Origin: Microbacterium sp. NIBRBAC000506063
GTDB taxonomy: Bacteria > Actinomycetota > Actinomycetes > Actinomycetales > Microbacteriaceae
NCBI RefSeq assembly: GCF_017968845.1
Contig: NZ_CP072877.1
Location: 186,001-250,000, forward strand
Direction: 5' to 3'
Length of the DNA: 64,000 nt
A program made the position numbers and the translations under genes. Within the stretch, counting starts at the first letter, position 1, and every line of letters starts with the position of its first letter. Below the pieces are notes generated by a model. The model saw nothing but the letters and a program-made list of their open reading frames with translations. It searched no databases and was not told where the DNA came from. Below, one piece after another: positions 40,974-50,680 of the stretch.

Positions 40974-42458
40974 ACGCGCTGCGAGTGACCGAACTCCGCG
41001 TGTCGATCGACGGCACGGCGCTCGTCGACGGCGTCTCGCTCGACGTCGCGCCGGGGAGTGCGTCGCCATCGTCGGCGAGTCGGGCGCAGGCAAGTCGCTC
41101 ACGGCCCGGGCCCTGCTGGGTCTGGCTCCGGACGAGGCGCGGGTGACGGCATCCGACTTCTCCGTCGACGGCGTCGACGTGCGCCGCTTCGACGAGCGCG
41201 CCTGGCGGAGGCTCCGTGGGAGCCGGATCGCCCTCGTCTCACAGGACGCGCTCGTCTCGCTCGACCCGTTGCGCCGCGTGGGGCCGAGATCGCCGAGCCG
41301 CTTGAGATCCACACCGGGCTGTCGCGCGCCGAGCGCAGCGAGCGGGTGCGAGGGCTCCTCGCCTCGGTGGCGATGCCGGATGCCGCGCGCCGCGCCCGCC
41401 AGTACCCGCACGAGCTCTCGGGCGGGCTGCGCCAGCGCGCGCTCGTGGCCTCCGCGCTGGCAGCCGAGCCGACGATCCTCGTCGCGGACGAGCCGACCAC
41501 GGCGCTCGACGCGACGGTTCAGATGCGCATCCTGTCGCTTCTGCGATCGATCGCCGACAGCGGCGTGGCGGTCGTCTTCATCAGTCACGACTTCACCGCG
41601 GTGCGCCGCGTCGCCGACCGGGTGCTCGTGATGCGTGCGGGGCGTGTCCTGGAGGAGGGGCGGTCGCACAGGTGCTCGATGACCCCGGGCACGCCTACAC
41701 GCGCGAACTCATCGCCGCGGCGCGACATGAGCCTCGGGAGGTGTCGCCGGCATCCGAGGCCGTGCTCGCGGCATCCGAGGTCTCGAAGTCCTTCGGCGCG
41801 CACGTCGCGGTGCAGGCAGCCTCCTTCGCGCTGCGTCAGGGCGGACGCTCGGGATCGTGGGGGAGTCCGGCTCCGGCAAGACCACCCTCGCCCGCATGAT
41901 CGTCGGCGTCGAGACCCCCGATTCCGGGGTGCTGGACTGGCGTTCGGATGCCGGGACGGTCCAGCTCGTGCATCAGAACCCGCTCGGCGCCTTCGACCCG
42001 CGCTGGACCATCGGTCGTTCGCTGCGCGAGGCTCTGGCGGCCGGGGCGTGTCGCGGGGAGAACGCGCGGCGCGAGCGGAAGAGCTGATGCGTGAGGTCGA
42101 CCTCGACGCCGCGCTTCTGCGTCGCCGCCCGCGGCAGCTCTCGGGAGGGCAGCGGCAGCGCGCCGCGATCGCCCGGGCGCTGGCGGCCGACCCGCGCGTG
42201 CTCGTGCTCGACGAACCCGTGTCGGCGCTCGACCCCTCGGTGCGGACCCGGGTGCTCGCCCTGCTCACGCGCCTGCAGGCCGCCCAGGACCTCACGCTCG
42301 TCGTCATCTCGCACGATCTCGACGTGATCGCCGCGACTTGCGACGAGGTCCTCGTCATGCAGGACGGCGCCGTCGTCGAGCAGGGCGCGGCCGCCGCGGT
42401 GCTGACGGCTCCGCAGCATCCGTTCACCCGCGAGCTCCTCGCCGCCGCGTCGCTCTGA
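40970..42458 (+). CDS. Fused double ATPase of the peptide ABC importer (five frameshifts)
   Basis: About 497 residues carrying two ABC ATPase domains in one chain (DppD-DppF fusion). First: GESGAGKSLTARALLG (Walker A), LSGGLRQRALVASALA (signature), ILVADEPTTALD (Walker B). Second: GESGSGKTTLARMIVG, LSGGQRQRAAIARALA, VLVLDEPVSALDP. Breaks, all one base short: 41053-41056, 41280-41283, 41657-41660, 41843-41844, 42043-42046. GTG start inside the permease stop. The single chain supplies both ATP sites for the permease pair. Confidence 0.88.
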
Positions 42459-42512
42459 CGACTCGCCGGGACAGGGCGACGGATGTCGCTGCCGCCCCGT
42501 TCTGCGCGAAGC

Positions 42513-43735
42513 TCAGGCGCGCGGCGAAGGCGGATAGGCGAGCCGCCGCAGTGCCCACTCCGCAGGGCCGCGTTTACCCGCCCGCTCGAGCACGACCGCG
42601 AGCAGCACGGTCACGAGCCACGTCGCCACCGCGATGAGGAAGACCGACCAGCTGCTCAGCCACCCGCCGAGACCGAAGCCCCAGGCGCAGAGGAGCGGCG
42701 CGAAGACGACCGACTGGGCCAGGTATCCGGACAGCGATCGCTTGCCCAGTGCCTGGAGCGCGTTCCCGACCGGACCGGCCGTACCGCGGCGGCGCCAGCG
42801 GGCGGCGATCAGCGCGAACGCCGCGACATAGCCGAGACCGCCGAAGAGGCCGGCGAAGGAGTTCAGGCCCATGAACGCCCAGTCGTAGAAGGAGGGGATG
42901 CCGAAGGCTCCGGCGTTCTGCAGCGCCATCACGCCGCCGGAGAGCCAGGCCACGCCGATGCCGATGATCGCGGTACGGCGCAGGAGGGGGAGGTGGTTCT
43001 CGGGCTGTTCGAGCACCCCGGCGCGCGCCGCGACGAGCGCGATGAGCATGGCGATCGGGATGATCAGTGCCAGCAGCTGCGCGGGGGTGAGCAGCAGCCA
43101 GGCGCCGAATCGCATGGCGGCGGAGAGCGCGTAGTTCGACTCTCCGGCGGCGAAGCGCATGTCGAACTCGCCGATGTCGAGCAGCTCGGGCGGCAGGAAC
43201 ATGCCCATCAGGAACGCGCCGCCGACGGCGGAGAGCGCGCTGACGAACACGACGGCCGCGAGCGCCCACGCCCAGATCTTGATCGTGATGTCGCGCCGGT
43301 TCAGGAAGGCGGCCGCGATGACGAGCCCCGCGAGTCCGTAGGCGCCGAGGATGTCGCCCATCCACAGCAGCAACGCGTGCACGGCGCCGAAGGCGACCAG
43401 CCAGAGGTGCCGCCGGCGCAGAAGTCGCCTCGCCTCCTGCTCGGGCACGCCCTTCTCGTACTGGCGCCGGTAGAGCTGCCAGATGCCGTAGCCGAACAGG
43501 AACGCGAACATCGGATACGAGCGCCCGTCGATCGCGACGATCGCGACCGACTGCGCCACCAGATCCCAGCCGGTCGCTCCCGGCGGGTGAGCGGACACCA
43601 TCCCCGAGGCCGAGCCCCACAGATACCAGGGCGCGTTCGCCACGGCGATGAACAGCAGCATGAGGCCGCGGGCGAGGTCGGGGCGATCGCGCGCCCGGTG
43701 AGGGCGGTGGGCGTGGGCTGAGCCGGCGAAGTCAT
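42513..43735 (-). CDS. DUF418 (YeiB-like) membrane protein (one frameshift)
   Basis: About 407 residues with roughly ten hydrophobic helices. The N-terminus, once one C is restored at 43680-43683 (coding strand), reads TGRAIAPDLARGLMLLFIAV; later segments VFLFGYGIWQLY-type (MFAFLFGYGIWQLYRRQYEK) and the C-terminal ALQALGKRSLSGYLAQSVVF with the conserved GKRSLS are typical of the DUF418/YeiB family. The function of the family is not established; an acyltransferase-like membrane role has been suggested from its resemblance to heparan-acetyltransferase folds. Convergent with the peptide importer, 54 bases apart. Confidence 0.82.
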
Positions 43736-43820
43736 GTGTCCTCTCAGGGTGCTCTGGTCCTCGTTCCCTGCCCAGGCTACGTGGGCGCGCCCGCTCCGGC
43801 ATCCGTCTTACGGGGATTCC

Positions 43821-43932
43821 CGCTTTCTCTCGCAGGGACACGGAAAGCGCCCGATTCACGGACAGCCGCCCGTTTCGCGGACGAAGCAGGCGAATATGTC
43901 GGTGAAACGGGCGACTTTCCGAAGATCGGGCG
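43821..43932. repeat. Nested inverted repeats upstream of the ileS leader
   Basis: Three perfect inverted pairs: CGCTTTC / GAAAGCG (43821-43827, 43843-43849), CGCCCGAT / ATCGGGCG (43848-43855, 43925-43932) and, inside the latter, CGCCCGTTTC / GAAACGGGCG (43867-43876, 43904-43913). No reading frame is conserved across it. It lies between a leftward membrane-protein gene and the rightward T-box promoter. It could be a structured RNA, a dispersed repeat, or a transcription boundary. Confidence 0.65.
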
Positions 43933-43984
43933 GGCTTAGGCCCGGGATCGGATGCGGGGAGCTGCGGATGCCGCAGGCACCACG

Positions 43985-43990
43985 TAGAAT
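43985..43990 (+). promoter_or_regulatory. -10 element (TAGAAT) of the T-box-ileS transcript
   Basis: TAGAAT with CTGCGG 17 bases upstream as a weak -35. It would start transcription just before the leader stem I (TGGCCG from 43990), as expected for actinobacterial ileS leaders. Confidence 0.5.
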
Positions 43991-44238
43991 GGCCGAAGCA
44001 GCGCTGATCCGGCCATCACCGGGGAGCTCGCGGAAGAACGCTTCGACCAGCTCAGCGACCGAAGTCAGTAGAACCGCGCGGGGCAGGCCCGTCACAGCCG
44101 CAGTGAGAGTGGATTCCCGCCGGTCGTTGAGCGAGACGCGAAGCGTCGAGACGAAACGCGGGGATCACGCGGGGTGGTACCGCGGTTCGCAAGAGTCGTC
44201 CTCGCAGAGCATCAGCCGCCACGACCACTGCGAGAGAC
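43990..44238 (+). ncRNA. T-box leader of ileS (translational type)
   Basis: Senses uncharged tRNA-Ile. A short stem I pairs TGGCCG (43990-43995) with CGGCCA (44010-44015); candidate specifier triplets ATC lie at 44007-44009 and 44015-44017. Then CACCGGGGAGCTCGCGGAAG, the conserved linker of actinobacterial ileS leaders. The T-box bulge GGGTGGTACCGCGG is at 44172-44185. Downstream CTCGCAG (44201-44207) can pair with CTGCGAG (44228-44234), which contains the ribosome site GCGAGAG of ileS, so control is by hiding the Shine-Dalgarno, as known for this clade, not by termination. A dispersed repeat sits in the stem before the T-box bulge. Confidence 0.88.
44112..44165 (+). repeat. Dispersed repeat embedded in a T-box stem
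   Basis: GATTCCCGC (44112-44120) and GCGGGGATC (44157-44165) pair (one mismatch/wobble) and enclose CGGTCGTTGAGCGAGACG, then CGAAGCGTCGAGACGAAAC. The inside matches the GGTCGTTGAGCGAGCG...GAGACGAAAC family of repeats seen scattered in Microbacteriaceae. In other actinobacterial ileS T-boxes this position is a plain GC stem-loop. Confidence 0.65.
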
Positions 44239-47200
44239 ATGACTTATCCCCGTTCCTCCTTCGGCCCCGCCGCCGACGTCTCGCCGAGCCCGCGCTTCCC
44301 CGAGATCGAGCGCGAGGTTCTCGACTTCTGGAAGGCCGACGGCACGTTCCAGGCTTCGATCGACAACCGTGAGGGCGCCGAGGAGTGGGTCTTCTACGAC
44401 GGCCCGCCGTTCGCCAACGGCCTCCCGCACTACGGGCATCTGCTCACCGGCTACGCGAAGGACCTCTTCCCGCGCTTCCAGACCATGCGCGGCAAGAAGG
44501 TCGATCGCGTCTTCGGCTGGGACACGCACGGCCTGCCCGCCGAGCTCGAGGCGATGAAGCAGCTCGGTATCACCGAGAAGAGCGAGATCGAGGAGATGGG
44601 CATCGCCGCCTTCAACGCGAAGGCGCGCGAGTCGGTGCTGGAGTACACCCGCGAGTGGGAGGACTACGTCACCCGCCAGGCGCGCTGGGTCGACTTCGAG
44701 AACGGCTACAAGACCCTCGACGCCGGGTACATGGAGTCGGTGCTGTGGGCGTTCAAGACCCTCTACGACAAGGGCCTCGCCTACGAGGGCTACCGCGTGC
44801 TGCCGTACTGCTGGCGCGACGAGACCCCGCTGTCGGCGCACGAGCTGCGCATGGACGACGACGTGTACCAGATGCGTCAGGACCCCTCGGTCACGGTCAC
44901 CTTCCCGCTGATCGGAGCGGATGCCGCAGAGCGCGGCCTCGAGGGCGTCCGCGTTCTCGCGTGGACGACGACGCCGTGGACCCTCCCGACCAACCTCGCG
45001 CTCGCTGTCGGTCCGGACATCGAGTACGTCGTGGTGCCTTCGGGCCCTTCACTTCGACTCGCTGACGCTCGCTCAGTACAAGCGGCGGGCTCAGGGACCG
45101 AAGGGGCACGCTACCTGCTCGCCCGCGACCTCCTCGGCGGCTACGCGAAGGAACTCGGCTACGAGGATGCGGCGTCCGCGGCATCCGCCGTCGAGAGGAC
45201 CATTGCCGGACGCGAGCTCGCGGGACTGCACTACGAGCCCCTCTTCGACTACTACACCGACACCGAGACCTGGGGCACGCAGAACGCCTGGCAGATCCTC
45301 GCCGACGACTACGTCACCACCACCGACGGCACCGGCGTCGTCCACCAGGCGCCCGCCTACGGTGAGGACGACCAGCGGGTGGCCGAGGCAGCCGGCATCC
45401 CGACGATCCTCTCCCTCGACGACGGCGGACGCTTCCTCTCGCCGGTGCGCGACGTGGCAGGAGAGCTGTGGATGGACGCGAACCGTCCGCTCATCCGCCT
45501 CCTCAAGGAGAACGGCCGCCTCGTGCGCGACGCGAGCTACGAGCACTCCTATCCGCACTGCTGGCGCTGCCGCAACCCGCTGATCTACAAGGCGGTCTCG
45601 AGCTGGTTCATCCGGGTCACCGACATCAAGGACCGCCTGCTCGCGAACAACGAGCAGATCACCTGGGTGCCCGAGAACGTCAAGCACGGCCAGTTCGGCA
45701 AGTGGCTCGAGGGCGCGCGCGACTGGTCGATCAGCCGCAACCGCTACTGGGGCTCGCCGATCCCGATCTGGAGGAGCGATGACCCCGAGTACCCGCGGGT
45801 GGACGCCTACGGCTCGCTCGAGGAACTCGAGCGCGATTTCGGCTCGCTTCCGCGCAATGCCGAGGGGAGGTCGATCTGCACCGTCCTTACATCGACGAGC
45901 TGACCCGCCCGAACCCCGACGACCCGACCGGTCGGAGCACGATGCGCCGGATCGAGGACGTCTTCGACGTCTGGTTCGACTCGGGATCGATGCCTTACGC
46001 GCAGGTGCACTACCCCTTCGAGAACCGGGAGTGGTTCGACGAGCATTCGCCGGCCGACTTCATCGTCGAGTACATCGGGCAGACCCGCGGTTGGTTCTAC
46101 GTCATGCACGTGCTCTCGACCGCGCTGTTCGACCGGCCGGCGTTCACGGGTGTCAGCTGCCACGGCATCGTGCTGGGCAACGACGGCTACAAGATGTCGA
46201 AATCGCTGCGCAACTACCCGGACGTCTCTGAGGTGTTCGATCGCGACGGCTCGGACGCGATGCGGTGGTTCCTCATGTCCAGCTCGATCCTGCGCGGCGG
46301 AAATCTCAGCGTCACCGAGGAGGGGATCCGCGCAGGCGTGCGCGAGTTCGTCCTGCCCTGTGGAACGCGTGGTACTTCTTCGCGACCTACGCCAACGCCG
46401 CGACACCGGGCGGTTACGAGGCGCAGTGGCGCACGGACTCCACCGATGTCCTCGATCAGTACATCCTCGCCCTCGCCGGCGATCTCGTCCGGGGCGTCGC
46501 CGACGACCTGGAGGTGCTCGATTCGACCGGCGCCGCCGCGAAGCTGCGCGAGTTCGCCGAGGCACTGACGAACTGGTACATCCGCCGCTCGCGCGACCGC
46601 TTCTGGGTGGGCGTCGACCCCTCGGATCCGACCACCACCGAGGCCTTCGACACGCTGTACACGGTGCTGGAGACGCTCACCCGCGTCGCCGCGCCCTCGT
46701 GCCGCTCATCGCCGAGCGCGTCTGGCAGGGCCTCACGGGCGGCCGGAGCGTGCACCTGCAGGACTGGCCGGATGCGGCGGCGTTCGAGCCGGCATCCGAC
46801 ATCCGTGCAGCGATGGACACGATCCGCGAGGTCTCGAGTATCGCCAACGCCCTCCGCAAGAAGGAGGGCAAGCGCGTGCGCCTGCCGCTGCCGACGCTCA
46901 CGGTCGCGGTTCCGGATGCCGGCGGGCTCGCGCAGTTCGAGGGGATCCTCCGCGACGAGCTCAATGTGAAGAACGTCGAGCTCATCGAGCTGTCGGACGA
47001 CGTCGCCGAGCGCTACGGCATCAGTCAGCGACTCTCGGTCAACGCGCGCGCGGCGGGCCCGCGCCTGGGCAAGCAGGTGCAGCACGTCATCGCCGGAGCG
47101 AAGGCGGGCATCTGGGAGGAGCAGGACGGCGCGGTCGTCGTCGACGGCATCGCGCTGCAGGAGGGCGAGTACGAGCTCACCCTCGAGGCGGGCGGCGTCG

Positions 47201-47604
47201 ACGAGGGCACCGCGATCTCGCTGCTCTCCGGCGGCGGCTTCGTCCTGCTGGACACGACCACGACGCCGGAACTGGAGGCGGAGGGGCTGGCACGCGATGT
47301 CATCCGGGCCGTCCAGGACGCCCGCAAGTCCGCCGGGTTCGACGTGAGCGACCGGATCCGCCTGCAGCTGCGCTTCGACGACGCCGCCGACGGCGAGGCC
47401 GTGACCGCGGCCTTCGACGCCGCGGGCGTCGCGGAGGAGACCCTCGCGGTCGCCTACTCGGTGCGAACGGGCGACGACGAGCTCCGATCCGTCGACGGCG
47501 GCGAGGCCATGGCCACGGAGCACGAAGCGGCCGTCGAGGCCGGAACCTACGCCAACCGCGACGGCTTCACGATCGGACTGGCCAGGATCGAGGTGTCCGC
47601 ATGA
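44239..47604 (+). CDS. ileS: Isoleucyl-tRNA synthetase (three frameshifts)
   Basis: Charges tRNA-Ile; about 1122 residues, the long eukaryote-like (IleS2) form. HIGH region [17 protein letters not shown] near residue 55 with HYGH, KMSKS loop [19 protein letters not shown], and metal-binding [17 protein letters not shown] Cys pair. IleS2-type enzymes are often naturally insensitive to mupirocin (family knowledge). Breaks at GGGG 45864-45867, CCC 46356-46358 and CCC 46693-46695, each restored by one base. An in-frame insertion derived from a dispersed repeat lies in the editing domain (separate entry). Control is by the T-box leader. folC overlaps the stop by ATGA. Confidence 0.95.
45037..45106. 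repeat. Dispersed repeat in frame inside ileS
   Basis: Begins CCTTCGGGCCCTT, ends AGGGACCGAAGG, giving imperfect palindromic ends, with an inner CTTCGACTCGCTGACGCTCG stretch. It encodes [22 protein letters not shown] between VEYVV-type core (IEYVVVP) and [17 protein letters not shown]. The core CTTCGACTCGCT...GCTCAGGGACCGAAG is a variant of the palindrome found in uvrC. Confidence 0.65.
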
Positions 47605-48948
47605 GTGACCGCAGCCGCGCCGACGCTGTCTACGACGCACTCCTGGAACGTGCGGGGGAGCGCTGGGTGCAGCCGCGCAAGGAGCGCGTCGCACGCCTGC
47701 TGACGCTGCTCGACGACCCGCAGCACACCTACCGGGTCGTTCATGTCACGGGGACCAACGGCAAGAGCTCCACGAGCCGGATCATCGAGAGCCTCTTGCG
47801 CGCGCACGGACTGCGCACGGGCCTGTTCACGAGCCCGCACCTGGAGCGCTTCACCGAGCGCATCATGATCGACGGAGAACCCATCGCGGACGGGGCCGTC
47901 GCCGACGCCTGGGAGGAGGTCGAGGCGCTCGTCGCGATCGTCGACGCCGAGCTTGAGGCAGCGGGCGACGAGCCGCTGACGTTCTTCGAGCTCCTCACCG
48001 CGCTCGCCTTCGTGGCCTTCGCCGACGCCCCCATCGACGTCCTTGTGCTCGAGGTCGGCATGGGCGGCTCCTGGGACTCGACGAACACCGCCGACGGCGA
48101 CGTCGCCGTGTTCACCCCGATCGCCCTCGACCACGCCGACCGCCTCGGTCAGACCATCGCGGAGATCGCCGAGGTGAAGTCCGGGATCATCAAAGACGGC
48201 GCCGCCGTCGTCTCCGCCGTGCAGACCGCCGAGGCCGAGGCCGTGCTGCGGCGTGTCGCCGCGGAGCGGGGCGCGACCATCTCCTTCGAGGGTGGCGACT
48301 TCGCCCTGGCCTCGCAGAAGCTCGCCGTCGGCGGGCAGCTCATCACCGTGCAGGGCCTGGACGGCGCTTACGACGACGAGTACCTGCCCTGTACGGCGCG
48401 CACCAGGGCCGCAACGCCGCACTGGCCGTTGCCGCCGTGGAATCGCTCATCGGCGGACAGGGGCGGGCGATCCCGGGTGACATCCTCACCGAAGGTCTGC
48501 AGAGCGCCACCTCGCCGGGCGCCTCCAGCTCGTCGGCGTCGCCCCACCGTGATCGTCGATGCGGCGCACAACCCGCACGGCGCCGCCGCTCTCGCGCTGG
48601 CGCTGGACGAGAGCTTCGACTTCGACGAGTGGGGATCGTGCTCGGCATCCTCTCGGACAAGGACGCAGCGGGGATCGTCGCGGCGCTCGCGCCGAGTGCG
48701 GCGCACGTGTTCGCCACAGCCCCGAGTCCTCCCGGGCGGCGGACGTCGACAGCCTGGCCGATCTCGTCGAGGCCGGCGGCGGCTCCGTCTCGGTCTACCC
48801 CTCTCTGGAGGCGGCCGCCGCGGCGGCCCGGGAGTGGGCCGCTCCTTCAGACCGCCGTGCGGTGCTCATCGCCGGGTCGGTCCTGCTCGCCGGCGAAGCC
48901 CTCACGCTCGCACAGGAGCAGGACTGGAAGGCAGGATGGAACGCATGA
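47601..48948 (+). CDS. folC: Folylpolyglutamate synthase / dihydrofolate synthase (five frameshifts)
   Basis: Adds glutamate to (dihydro)folates; about 450 residues. P-loop VTGTNGKSSTSRIIESLL near residue 52, omega-loop region FTSPHLERFTERI, LEVGMGGSWDSTN, and DAAHNPHGAAALALAL in the C-terminal half. Mur-ligase fold. Breaks at 48388-48390, 48517-48519, 48542-48545, 48631-48634 and 48720-48723, all one base short. ATGA overlap with ileS and with the next gene. Confidence 0.92.
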
Positions 48949-49351
48949 GCACGTCCCGGCCCCGCGCTCCCCGCCAACCGCGTACGCTCGTGCAGAAGCT
49001 GGGTGCGGTCGTCCTCGGCTTCGAGTCGATCGTGGTGTTCCTCGCCGGCCTGACGATCTACGGCCTCGGGGCGCTCCCCGAAGGCATCCCGGGATGGTGG
49101 GCGATCGTCGGCGGTTCCCTCGTGGCGGTCCTGATGGTCACACTCGCCGGACTCATGCAGCGGCCCTTCGCCGTGCCCGCCGGTTGGGCGCTGCAGGTCG
49201 TCGTCGCCGCCGCTGCGATCCTCGTCCCGCGATCCTGCTCGTCGCCGTCGTCTTCGGCGGCATGTGGGGCTACGCGACCATCGCCGGCGCGCGCATCGAC
49301 GCGCGGCAGGCGGCCGCGGCACCCGATTCGCCCCCGACCACACAGAACTGA
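48945..49351 (+). CDS. DUF4233 membrane protein (one frameshift)
   Basis: About 135 residues with four hydrophobic segments (GAVVLGFESIVVFLAGLTIYG, WWAIVGGSLVAVLMVTLAG, WALQVVVAAAAILVPAILL, VAVVFGGMWGYATIAG). The family is restricted to actinobacteria and is consistently found between folC and ndk; no function is known. The break at CCC 49226-49228 is repaired by one C. Overlaps the folC stop (ATGA). Confidence 0.82.
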
Positions 49352-49382
49352 CCGACAACCGATCCGACAGGAAGATCTGCAC

Positions 49383-49799
49383 ATGGCCACCGAAGAAACC
49401 CTCGTTCTCGTCAAGCCCGACGGGGTCGCCCGCGGCCTCACGGGGGCGATCCTCGCCCGCATCGAAGCGAAGGGCTACGCCCTCGTCGACATCCGTCTCG
49501 TCGAGCCCGATCGCGAGCGCCTCGCCGACCACTACGCCGAGCACGAGGGAAAGCCCTTCTACGAGCCGCTCATGGAGTTCATGATGTCGGGTCCGTCGGT
49601 GGCGATCCGCCTCGCCGGCAACCGTGTCATCGAAGGTTTCCGCTCGCTCGCCGGCACGACCGATCCGACCTCGGCCACACCGGGTACGATCCGCGGCGAC
49701 TACGGCCGCGACTGGGGCCTGGCGGTGCAGCAGAACCTCGTGCACGGCTCGGACAGCCCGGAGTCGGCCAGTCGCGAGCTCGGAATCTGGTTCGCCTGA
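49383..49799 (+). CDS. ndk: Nucleoside diphosphate kinase
   Basis: Balances NTP and dNTP pools by phosphate transfer through a histidine. 138 residues, intact. LVLVKPDGVARGLTG at the start, GKPFYEPLMEFMMSG, and the C-terminal QNLVHGSDSPESASRELGIW with the catalytic His in NLVHGSD. AGGAAGATCTGCAC gives the ribosome site. Note that NDK normally has TNP in the 90s; here TTDPTSATPGTIRGDYG. Confidence 0.95.
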   Translation: MATEETLVLVKPDGVARGLTGAILARIEAKGYALVDIRLVEPDRERLADHYAEHEGKPFYEPLMEFMMSGPSVAIRLAGNRVIEGFRSLAGTTDPTSATPGTIRGDYGRDWGLAVQQNLVHGSDSPESASRELGIWFA

Positions 49800-49815
49800 G
49801 AGATCTCGACTCGGC

Positions 49816-50409
49816 TCAGAGCATGCCGAGGACGTTCAGCCGGAGCTGGGCGAGCACCGCGATGATCGCGAACGCAACCACGGTGAAGACCGGCGTCCAC
49901 CCCATGAGGCGGTTCGCGGCATCCTGAACCTTCGTCGAAGACGACAGCGTTCCGTTGCGGAACAAGTGGATCACCGTCGCGATGAACGTCGGGATCGTCA
50001 CCGCCCAGGTCACCATGCACCAGGGGCAGAGGGTGCCGATCACGAAGATGCTCTGGCCGATCAGCCAGCAGACGAAAGCGAACGCGCCGAGCATGCCGAC
50101 GCCGAAGAGCGCCCAGAACCAGCGGGCGAAGCGCGCGCCGGCCAGCAGCGCCCCGCCGACGATGAGCGGCGCGATCCATCCGGCGAGACCGATCAGCGGG
50201 TTCGGGAAGCCGAAGACCGAGCCCTGCCAGGCCTCGAGGTTCGCCTTGCACTGGACGAGCACACTGAAGTCGCACCCGAGTTCGGCATCCGGGTTCTGGA
50301 GCACCTCGAACTTCTCCAGGGTCAGGCGGAACGCCGCCCACCAGCCGATCACGCCGGCGAAGATCAGCCACAGCGCGAAGACGGTCGGGCGGGTTCGCTG
50401 CTCAGTCAT
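49816..50409 (-). CDS. Vitamin K epoxide reductase family membrane protein
   Basis: 197 residues, intact, with four to five membrane helices. Redox cysteines: CDFSVLVQCKANLEAW (first pair) and the CxxC in GTLCPWCMVTWAV; the conserved Ser/Phe region VFGFPNPLIGLAGW lies between. Bacterial VKORs re-oxidise a periplasmic DsbA-like oxidase and pass electrons to menaquinone, supporting disulfide formation in exported proteins. No thioredoxin-fold partner is adjacent. Convergent with ndk (16 bases between the stops). Confidence 0.9.
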   Translation of the reverse strand: MTEQRTRPTVFALWLIFAGVIGWWAAFRLTLEKFEVLQNPDAELGCDFSVLVQCKANLEAWQGSVFGFPNPLIGLAGWIAPLIVGGALLAGARFARWFWALFGVGMLGAFAFVCWLIGQSIFVIGTLCPWCMVTWAVTIPTFIATVIHLFRNGTLSSSTKVQDAANRLMGWTPVFTVVAFAIIAVLAQLRLNVLGML

Positions 50410-50680
50410 GTCGTGATTATCCCAGCGAAACCTATGAGCCGGTCAGGGATTCTCAGGCCCGGAGCGTAGACAATGCCGCTTTCGGGCCAGTGAAGTGCGA
50501 TAATGGCTGATGACGCGAGATCGGATGCCCCGAAGACCGCGTCACACGCAGACTTGGAGGCACACGCCTCACGCGACCAGAGCCAGGAGCCGGTCGCACA
50601 CCGAGTGAGTTCGCGGCACCCGCGGGTACCGCATGAGATTTCGCGGAGCACCAGGTGCCCGCGCAGGGAGTTAGCCAGAG

